NCBI GenBank assembly: GCA_030066335.1
Contig: JASJBV010000003.1
Location: 1 to 35,220 of the forward strand
Length of the DNA stretch: 35,220 nt
Direction of reading: 5' to 3'
Source of the DNA: Gammaproteobacteria bacterium
GTDB lineage: Bacteria; Pseudomonadota; Gammaproteobacteria; GCA-001735895
Made by a program: the position numbers and the translations under genes. Positions 25,732-33,000 of this stretch are shown one piece after another. The notes below the pieces were generated by a model. It was not told where the DNA came from. It saw nothing but the letters and a program-made list of their open reading frames with translations, and searched no databases. Position 1 is the first letter of the stretch. Every line of letters begins with the position of its first letter.

Positions 25732-27221
25732 GCGGCTGCCTCCTCGTGAATAGGTTGGTTGGGTAACAGGTTTTCCAGCACCTTGGCCGAAGACAGCACC
25801 CCGGGAATACCCGCTCCGGGATGAGTACCGGCACCGACCAGGTAAAGGTTTTCCGGTCCCTCGGCGCGATTATGAAAACGGAACCAGGCGGACTGGCGGA
25901 ACAATGGAGCCACCGAGAAACCAGCCCCGTGTTCGCTCAGGTAATCCTTGGCAAAATCCTCTGGGGTCATGAAGAATTCGCTGGTTATGTGCTGATCGAG
26001 GTCGGGCAGGATCGTCGCCGCCAGGGCGTCGACAATTCTTTGCTGCAACAGGGGGCCTTCACGTTGCCAGTCGATGTTGGCTTTCAGATTGGGCACCGGG
26101 GCCAGTACATAAAATGAATCACAGCCCTTCGGGGCAAATGACGGATCGGTTGCGGTCGGCCGGTGCAGATACAAAGAGAAATCCTTGGGCAATTCAGTGC
26201 CGTGGAAAATATCACGCAATAACTCCCGGTAACGATGTCCCATCCAGATGGTATGATGCGCTACATCCGGATACTGACGGGTGCTGCCGAAATAGAGCAC
26301 GAATAATCCCATCGAAAACTGCGAATGCTTGTGCTTCAGCCCAACCAGGCCACGCTGGTGACGCCGGTCGAGCATGTGCTGGTAAAGGTAGGCCGGATCG
26401 ACGTTGGAAACCACCGTGTCAGCGGCTATCTGCTCACCACTGTCAAGCTCGATACCCGCAGCCCGACCGTTTTTCACCAGCACCCGCGATACCGTCTGCT
26501 GCAGATTGATATCTATCCCCTGCTCACGCATCAACCGTTCCAGCGCATCGACGATAGCACCGGTGCCGCCCATCGCGAAGTGGATACCCCACTCTCGCTC
26601 GAGATAGTGGATCAGGCCATAGATGCTGGTGGTGTCGAAGGGATTACCACCCACCAACAACGGTTGGATGGAAAAAGCCTGGCGCAGCTGCGGATCTTGC
26701 AGATTACCGCTGACCAGGTCCCACACCGATTGCTGGCAATTCAGCCGCAGCAGGTTCGGTACCTGTTTGATCATGCTCGAGACCGAGTGGAATGGCTGAT
26801 CGGATAACTGGGTGAATCCGACATCGAATATGCGACGCGATTGCTCGAGCAAATTTTGATAGCCGGCCACATCAGCAGGATTGAATTTTCTGATCTCGTT
26901 GAGGGTGTCCTCGACACTGCCGCCATAATCAAAGGTGGCTCCGTCACTGAACCAGAAACGGTACCAGGGTGACAGCGGCACAAAATCGACATAGTCCTCG
27001 CGACGACGGCCGAACAAGGCAAACAACTCATCGAACAGGAACGGGGCAGTAATTACGGTAGGCCCGGCATCATGGCGAAAACCGTCGCGTTCAAATACCT
27101 GTGCCCTGCCGCCGAGACGGGAACAACGATCATAGATAGCTACATCATAACCACGAGCCCGCAGGCGCAAGGCCGCAGCAATCCCGCCAAAACCACCACC
27201 TATAACGACTGCTTCAGGCAT
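25728..27221 (-). CDS. crtI: Phytoene desaturase (lycopene-forming, CrtI type)
   Basis: This 497-aa FAD enzyme carries out the successive desaturations of phytoene to lycopene. It has the N-terminal FAD-binding GGGFGGIAAALRLRARG (about 8-24), the DAGPTVITAPFLFDELF stretch, and the C-terminal GAGTHPGAGIPGVLSSAKV that completes the FAD site. The length is standard. Its start overlaps crtE by 8 nt and its end overlaps crtB by 4 nt. Membrane-peripheral action is expected. It acts between crtB and crtY in this operon; four-step desaturation is inferred from the presence of a bicyclic beta-cyclase downstream. Confidence 0.97.
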   Translation of the reverse strand: MPEAVVIGGGFGGIAAALRLRARGYDVAIYDRCSRLGGRAQVFERDGFRHDAGPTVITAPFLFDELFALFGRRREDYVDFVPLSPWYRFWFSDGATFDYGGSVEDTLNEIRKFNPADVAGYQNLLEQSRRIFDVGFTQLSDQPFHSVSSMIKQVPNLLRLNCQQSVWDLVSGNLQDPQLRQAFSIQPLLVGGNPFDTTSIYGLIHYLEREWGIHFAMGGTGAIVDALERLMREQGIDINLQQTVSRVLVKNGRAAGIELDSGEQIAADTVVSNVDPAYLYQHMLDRRHQRGLVGLKHKHSQFSMGLFVLYFGSTRQYPDVAHHTIWMGHRYRELLRDIFHGTELPKDFSLYLHRPTATDPSFAPKGCDSFYVLAPVPNLKANIDWQREGPLLQQRIVDALAATILPDLDQHITSEFFMTPEDFAKDYLSEHGAGFSVAPLFRQSAWFRFHNRAEGPENLYLVGAGTHPGAGIPGVLSSAKVLENLLPNQPIHEEAAA

Positions 27222-28176
27222 CGATGATCACCTTGAGCTTACCCAGTAATTGCTCGGCAAGCTCATCGAGCAGATAGCCGCATTGATTGGGTAACTTGTT
27301 GGCGAGTGACGTGGCCAGATGCAGGTAGTTGCGCGCCATGTTGGCGGCGACGTCCCGGGCCTGATCTTCACCCACTTCCAGCTCCAGGGCGAGTACGATG
27401 TTGGCGATGGCGCCCTGCTGCCGATCTTCATCTCGATCGGCGATGTCATCGATGATCTGGTAACCGGTACCAAAGGCGCGCGCGGCGTCCCTGGCAAATG
27501 GAACAAAATCCTGGTATCCAGCAGCCACCAACGGCAATTCCAGTCCCAACGCAAACAAAGGGCCGGACTTGGCACGCGCGACCTCCAGGCACAGCTTGGA
27601 GTCAAGCTGATCGATATCATACTGACCAACGTCATAGGCCTGGCCATGCAGGGTTTGCGCGACTGCGCCGTGTAAACGCCGGATCAACTCGGGTATCGCA
27701 TCGACTCTACTGACATCAGCGATGCCGGCAAAGGCTGCGGTGATCAACAGGTCGGTCAAACCCAGCGCGGTGTTGATACCAAAACCGCTCCAAACGGTCG
27801 GCTGACCTCGCCTACTATGGGCGAAGTCCTGTAAATCATCCTGCACCAGCGATGCGTTGTGCAGTAACTCGACACCGACAGCGATTGCCAATGCATCTTC
27901 CCGGCTTAAGCCGAGGGCATAACCGGCAGTTAGAGCGAGTTTACATCGGGTGCGGCCACCACCGGCTGCCAGGTGATAACGTAAGGCTTTGAGTAGAACA
28001 TCATTGTGGGCTGGCTCGGCACAGAGACGATACATCTGTTGTTCGACGAGATCGACATCCTGCAGCCAGGTTTGCAGGGTATGTTGTAATTGATTGCCGA
28101 AATGCTTGGCAGCGGTATCAATATTGACAGGGAGTAAGGGCTGAGTCATAAGGTTAAAGCCGGCCGGTGTCCTCAC
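27214..28176 (-). CDS. crtE: Geranylgeranyl diphosphate synthase
   Basis: This 320-aa trans-prenyltransferase builds GGPP for carotenoids. Its first Asp-rich motif is DDLQD (113-117) followed by RRGQPTVW, and the second is DDIAD (242-246). The usual GKRLRP near the start reads GGGRTRCKL. The start is debatable. GTG 28176 has a strong GAGGAG site 7 nt upstream (28184-28189) and is my choice; ATG 28149, nine codons later, has none. The GTG lies within a perfect 9-bp hairpin (see separate entry). Only 17 nt separate it from the rhodopsin stop codon, so the two are cotranscribed and probably coupled. Confidence 0.95.
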   Translation of the reverse strand: MRTPAGFNLMTQPLLPVNIDTAAKHFGNQLQHTLQTWLQDVDLVEQQMYRLCAEPAHNDVLLKALRYHLAAGGGRTRCKLALTAGYALGLSREDALAIAVGVELLHNASLVQDDLQDFAHSRRGQPTVWSGFGINTALGLTDLLITAAFAGIADVSRVDAIPELIRRLHGAVAQTLHGQAYDVGQYDIDQLDSKLCLEVARAKSGPLFALGLELPLVAAGYQDFVPFARDAARAFGTGYQIIDDIADRDEDRQQGAIANIVLALELEVGEDQARDVAANMARNYLHLATSLANKLPNQCGYLLDELAEQLLGKLKVIIDA

Positions 28177-28182
28177 CGGCCG
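28161..28182 (-). promoter_or_regulatory. Hairpin at the rhodopsin/crtE junction that includes the crtE start codon
   Basis: On the mRNA sense the 9-bp arms are CGGCCGGTG and CACCGGCCG with loop AGGA. The GTG start codon of crtE is the last three bases of the 5' arm, and the ribosome binding site is just outside. The stem is very G+C-rich. It is not followed by a strong U-tract, so it looks more like a translation brake or mRNA-processing barrier than a terminator (inference). Confidence 0.6.
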
Positions 28183-28193
28183 ACTCCTCGGGG

Positions 28194-28949
28194 TTAGGCA
28201 GCTTCCTTGGCCGCGTCAGCTTCTGATTTGCGTACCGCGATCATGTAGATCAGTACCCCGAATACCGCCTTGGCGACGATGTCAGCAATGGTGTAGCCGA
28301 CTTGCACCGCGGTTTCGGCAGCGCCTCCGACCAGACCAATCATCGGGAACACGAATACCACCGGGTAAAAGGACCAGGACAGTACGGTCAGCCAGCGAGC
28401 CTTGTTAACCAGGCCGCGGACGCTCTCAGGTTGCGATGCAATAGAGTCGCGCAAGCCGACAAAAAGTTCGTAAACGATCCACAGGAAAGGAATCATTGCC
28501 AGGGTCCACCACAACCAGCGGGTACCGGCTACGTCTGAAATCTCGCCTGGGTAACCCAGAATGACCATGATCGCGGCCAGCAGACCCAGACGCAGTGATT
28601 TGCTGTAGGTCTCGTCCTTGGACAGACGCATAACCAGGATCAATTCGATCAGCAGTAACGGCACGGTCAGCAGCCAGTCGACATAGCGATAGGCGTCGTT
28701 GAAGGCGATCCCGGTCTGGACCAGCTCACCGTTGATGACGTCGTAGCTGGCATCCCAGCTTTCATAAATACGCAGGTAGTGGTAAAGCGCGATGAAGGTT
28801 ACCAGTCCGGTAATGGTCAACGCAGTTTTGTAGTGCTTGGAAACCTGGCCTCGTCCGAGCCAGAAGAAGATGGTGGCCGCAGCCATGGTAGCGATAGATA
28901 ACGAAAAAAAGTTCGCTACCAGGTCATATTGAAAAGCAGTTATGGTCAT
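28194..28949 (-). CDS. Proteorhodopsin, green-absorbing-type light-driven proton pump
   Basis: This 251-aa inner-membrane protein has seven transmembrane helices and binds retinal at Lys227 (DIVAKAVFG). On helix C, Asp91 (RYVDWLLT), Thr95 and Glu102 form the DTE motif of outward H+ pumps, with acceptor Asp and donor Glu. His57 (LYHYLRI) can pair with the Asp. Leu99 occupies the GPR-105 tuning position, predicting green absorption. The sequence resembles the xanthorhodopsin-like branch (GYPGEISD, TRWLWW), but Trp148 replaces the Gly that opens the carotenoid-antenna site. I start at ATG 28949, not 29003: GAGAGGA at 28958-28964 lies 8 nt upstream, and the 18 extra residues are polar and lack a ribosome binding site. 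It is the first gene of the retinal operon. Confidence 0.98.
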   Translation of the reverse strand: MTITAFQYDLVANFFSLSIATMAAATIFFWLGRGQVSKHYKTALTITGLVTFIALYHYLRIYESWDASYDVINGELVQTGIAFNDAYRYVDWLLTVPLLLIELILVMRLSKDETYSKSLRLGLLAAIMVILGYPGEISDVAGTRWLWWTLAMIPFLWIVYELFVGLRDSIASQPESVRGLVNKARWLTVLSWSFYPVVFVFPMIGLVGGAAETAVQVGYTIADIVAKAVFGVLIYMIAVRKSEADAAKEAA

Positions 28950-29045
28950 ATTGTAAATCCTCTCTTCGTTTATGGACAGCTCATGCGAGCCGATCTCCGT
29001 CATTGTTGAAGGTCAGAATGACCAACCCCTCGGCGATCGTTAAAT

Positions 29046-29062
29046 AGACAAAAGCTGTACAA
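29046..29062 (-). promoter_or_regulatory. Operator-like element copy 2 (TTGTACA-TTGTCT, 11-bp step)
   Basis: On the minus strand it reads TTGTACAGCTTTTGTCT, matching copy 1 at 15 of 17 positions but in opposite orientation. Its two TTGT(A/C)C-like half-sites are 11 bp apart. It would lie in the rhodopsin mRNA leader if the candidate promoter is right. Confidence 0.5.
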
Positions 29063-29092
29063 ACTACGATCGAAAAACCCAAAACTACTAAG

Positions 29093-29120
29093 ATATTAAG
29101 ACTTGTACAACTTTTGTCCT
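29093..29120 (-). promoter_or_regulatory. Candidate rhodopsin operon promoter
   Basis: On the minus strand, -35-like AGGACA (29115-29120) and -10-like TAATAT (29093-29098) are separated by 16 nt. The match is moderate, but copy 1 of the operator-like element covers the -35 and spacer, which supports a controlled promoter here. The start would be near 29085. Confidence 0.4.
29103..29119 (+). promoter_or_regulatory. Operator-like element copy 1 (TTGTACA-TTGTCC, 11-bp step)
   Basis: The top strand reads TTGTACAACTTTTGTCC, with two half-sites starting at 29103 and 29114, one helical turn apart. CarH/LitR-type MerR regulators bind direct repeats with such spacing near the -35 region. That is family knowledge; assignment here is inference, since no regulator gene is in view. 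Confidence 0.5.
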
Positions 29121-29507
29121 GAACGAAATATATCAATTAATTAACATAAATCAAGAAGAAAATGACAAATTGTCCAAAATATATCTGGACAATATCTTGA
29201 CATTTGGTGTTTTGGCCGTGGTTTAGCTAGTTTGTCCAGGAACCCAGATCATGCCCAAAGTTACAGCATGGTCACAAATGAAGGTGTTTGGGCGGAAAAG
29301 ATTTGGCAGACGCTGAATCAATTAACGGGTGACCAGGTCAAGATTTCACTGGGCTTCCCTGGCCAGGCATGGCGAGGAGGCAAATGATTTTATCTGCACG
29401 AGATATAGATAAGAAATTATACTCATGACTAGGCTGATATCAGCTTTCTAACTCTAAGTCACAGCGTTAAGATTAAGTTACAGAAACACCTTAGGCGGAG
29501 ATAAAGC

Positions 29508-29990
29508 ATGAGCATCGATACTGAAAACCTTTCACACAACCTGGTCATATTCCTGGCCCATCATGGCATCGCCTATGACATCGTCCACCACCATCATGCC
29601 GACAGCAGTGTTAACGTTGCCCAGGCTGCACATATTCCGCTGGAAAAAATGATCAAATCGGTGGTCCTGGCGGATGACGATGGTTATGTGATGGCCCTGG
29701 TTTCGGCCGACCACCACGTCAATATTGCTGCCCTGAACCACCTGCTCCATCGTAAACTCAATCTGGCCAGCGATGATGACATCGCCCGCTTATTCAGTGA
29801 TTGTGAGGACGGAGCCATTCCCCCCATAGGCGAGGCCTACGGGATCGATGTCGTGGTCGACCAGGGGCTGGACCAGCAGCATGATGTCTACATCGAGGCG
29901 GGCAATCATGACGACCTGTTGCATTTAAAAGGTGATTCATTTCGCAAGCTGATGAAACATGCTCAGCATGCTCACATCGGTAAGCACTAA
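29508..29990 (+). CDS. YbaK/EbsC (prolyl-tRNA editing-like) domain protein
   Basis: This 160-aa cytoplasmic protein has the YbaK/aaRS-associated fold, whose members hydrolyse mis-charged aminoacyl-tRNA (for example Cys- or Ala-tRNA-Pro). Conserved features are the region around the probable catalytic Lys50 (LEKMIKSVVLAD), the VSADHHVNIAALN strand, and a C-terminal GDSFRKLM. The N-terminal third is His-rich (HHHHAD). A good GGCGGAG ribosome binding site precedes ATG 29508. It diverges from the rhodopsin operon and converges with lhr. Which tRNA it edits cannot be deduced. Confidence 0.88.
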   Translation: MSIDTENLSHNLVIFLAHHGIAYDIVHHHHADSSVNVAQAAHIPLEKMIKSVVLADDDGYVMALVSADHHVNIAALNHLLHRKLNLASDDDIARLFSDCEDGAIPPIGEAYGIDVVVDQGLDQQHDVYIEAGNHDDLLHLKGDSFRKLMKHAQHAHIGKH

Positions 29991-30039
29991 GCTGCGGCGA
30001 AATCAGTCTCGACCACGGGCTTGTGGCGCCGGGGCCTGC

Positions 30040-33000
30040 TCAGATTAACCGACCCGATGGAGGTTTGTGATAGGACGCTGGATGCGGTTTACGTGTCAGC
30101 AAGTTCTTGAGCTGCCAGTGCTCGCTGACCGGAATGCGTTCATCGATACGGATATCACCGTTCTGGTCGGTGGCGATCGGCTTGCCATTCCGATACAGGA
30201 TACGGTGACGGGTCTGCGCCGCGATACGTTTCCCCGGGGTGATGATACCGGTCAGGTTGAGCGGATCGGCACTGCTGATTGCAATCATCTGTTCGCTATC
30301 CTGTTGTTTGCGGGTTTTGCGCAACTGGGTCACCGCCTCCGGCAGGGCGAACTGTTCCCCGGCAAAACCCTGGACAAAGCGGCCGCCGCGGATTTCCCCG
30401 CGCGCTTCGAGGCGGCGGTATACATACAGCAGGTCGCGCCAGGTCGGCAGGCCACTCTCACGTTCCAGTAGCTTGCGGAAGACCACGCCATAACGTGACA
30501 ACAGGCTACGGGCGATGTGTTCCACTCGTTCGTGCTCATCCTCGCTGGCTACCGAGGGTCTCAGCAACGACCAGCGGCCACCCGCGGCCAGCGGGGTTTG
30601 CAGCACCGCGCGCCGATGACGTTTTTGTTTCTGCTGTTGCGGTGCGATCAGCGCACGCAGGCCCTGGAACTGGTCGGAGTTGACCAGGCCCCAGGCGACC
30701 AGCTCACCGAGCGCCTGTTCGAGCTGGGTTTTGAGTAACCCGCTCTGTTGCTGCAGGTCTTCAAAGAAACTGGCGCCCCATTGATGCAACAGCTTCAGCA
30801 CCTTGCTCGCCGCGGAGCTGAGGCCGGCGGGCTCATTGATCTCACTCTGACACCAATACATCAGATGCGGCCGGTAGATGAAGGCGATGGGGGTGGTCCT
30901 GATCGCCGGGTTCTTGCGTTTGTTGTCCTTTTCCGCTGGTGCCTGCAGGCGCAGCCAGGCCAGTTTGCCGGAACCGCTGAGTTCATCCAGTTGGTTGCTG
31001 AAATAGGGTTGTAACCGCGTCGGCAGGATATCGCTCTCCCAGCTACCAGCCGGCAGACTGAAGCCCTCGAGCTGCAGCATCACCCGTTCCAGTGCCGCTA
31101 CCCCCTCGGCCGGTTCTTCCAGGCCCTGCCACTTGAACAGGAACTGCATGAAGACAGCCGGGCTGACCGGTTCCACCTCGCTGCGTAATTGTTTTAACGT
31201 GTAGCGATGAATCCTTGCCAACAGCCCGCGCTCACACCATTGCCGGTCACTGACCGCTGGGTCGAATTGGCCCTGGATAACGAAACCTTCCTGTTCGAGG
31301 GCGGCCAGGGCCTGGCTGACCTCGCTCTGCGCACGGCCGATCGGCATCGCCAATTGTTCGAGGGTGACCGGTCCCAGGCCTTCGAGCCGACTGCGCACAA
31401 TCTCCTGCAATGCCAGTTCTGTGGTCTCGCTTTCATTACTGGGTAATGGCTCGAGCGGTGGTGACAGCTGGGTATCGGGCAATAGCCGCCGCATCGCAGC
31501 GAGCCTCTCCGCGGCCACCCATAGCAGGCGGCCATCAGTAGCCTGCAGTCGTCCGGCGCGACCCGCCTGTTGCAGTTCAGCCAGGCATTGCTGCCAACGT
31601 TCCAGTTCGCCGGGCACGATTTCGTTTTCAGCGATGAAGCCGAGGATCGTCAGGGCATCATGCAGTTCGTCGGCATTGCGCGCTTGTGGCCAGGCCTCCT
31701 GTCTGACCCGCGTAATCGCCTCCGGATTCAGCCGCCCCATGTCGGCCGCGGTTTGCGGATCCATACCGCGCCGTTGCTGCACCGCCAATGCGCGCCGCTC
31801 CTCGGCCGGGGTATCATCGAGGAAAGCATAGGGACGGGCATTGAGAATTTCGTGCGCCATCGGCGACGGCGTCGGCAGGTCACGGCTGATGACTTCGATC
31901 GTTTGTTGCTGGATGCCATCCAGCACCTGTTTCAGGCCATCGATGTCCATCAGTTCATGCAGGCAATCCGATAATACCTGGTTGACCAGCGGATGATCCG
32001 GTACTTCGCGTTCGCCCTGGATATTCTCGAAACAGGCCAGCTGATCCGGGAACACCAGCGCCACCAGGTCTTCCGCATCGTTGCGCTGGAACGGCGCCGG
32101 TACCTTCTTGCCGGCCCGGAAACGCGGGACCGCCAGCGCGATATTGGTCACCCAGCGCCAGCGCGCGGGGAACATCGGGGCATCGAGCAAGGCTTGCACC
32201 AGCACCTGCTCGACTGTGTCGGATTTCAGATAAGCGGCCGGTTCCTCCAAGGGAAAACTGTGGGTAGGACCCAACGACAGGATCAGGTTGTCCTCGTTGG
32301 CCGCGGCCTGTAGTTCGAAATTGAACCGCCGGCAAAAGCGCTTGCGCAGGGCCAGGCCCCAGGCCTTGTTGACCCGCGAGCCAAACGGCGCGTGGATCAC
32401 AAAATGCATGTCACCGGTTTCATCGAAGAAGCGTTCGAACACGATCTGTTGCTGGCTGGGGATGACGCCCAGCATGGCCTTGGTCGAGGCCAGGTATTCG
32501 AGCAGCTGTGAGGCGGCGAGTGGATCCAGCTTGAGATCCTGCAACAGGTAATCATTGACCGCCTGCTGGCCCTGCTCCAATAAGCGGTCGATCTTGACCC
32601 GCAACCTCGACACCGCCTGCGACAATTCATCACTGCGTCCCGGTGCCTCGCCAAACCAGAACGGAATACTCGGCGGCTGGCCATGAGCATCCTCGACAAA
32701 CACCCTGCCCTGTTCGATCTTGAGCATCTTGTACGAGGTGTTGCCGAGCTGAAAGATATCACCGGGCATGCTCTCGAAGGCAAAATCCTCGTTGAGGGTA
32801 CCGACGAACAGGCCCTCCGGCTGCATGATCACGTCGTAATCGAATTGATCGGGGATCGCCCCGCCATTGGTGATCGAGGTCAGGCGGGCACCACGCCGGG
32901 CCCGCAACACGCCGTTGACTGCATCCCGATGCAGATAAGCACCGCGCCGTCCCCGCCGGGTATGAAACCCGTCCGCCAGCATCCGCGTGACATCGGTGAA

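Larger units (their letters stand above)
28950..29507. promoter_or_regulatory. 558-nt A+T-rich control region between rhodopsin operon and ybaK-type gene
   Basis: This divergent intergenic region holds no convincing gene. It contains the operator-like repeats and promoter candidate listed separately, an 8-bp inverted repeat ATTGTCCA/TGGACAAT (29169-29176 and 29186-29193, 9-nt spacer), a further TTGTCCA at 29232, a perfect -35-like TTGACA at 29197-29202 (+) without a good -10, and a 39-codon ORF at 29268-29387. The 5' leader of the rhodopsin mRNA may be about 130 nt. Confidence 0.6.

Noticed and set aside
28194-28949. Sodium or chloride pump, or sensory rhodopsin
   Set aside because: The helix C motif is Asp-Thr-Glu rather than NDQ or NTQ, with no transducer gene nearby, so an outward proton pump is the best reading.
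28950-29003. 18-residue N-terminal extension of rhodopsin in the ORF track
   Set aside because: No ribosome binding site precedes it, the residues are polar, and a strong GAGAGGA site sits before the internal ATG at 28949.
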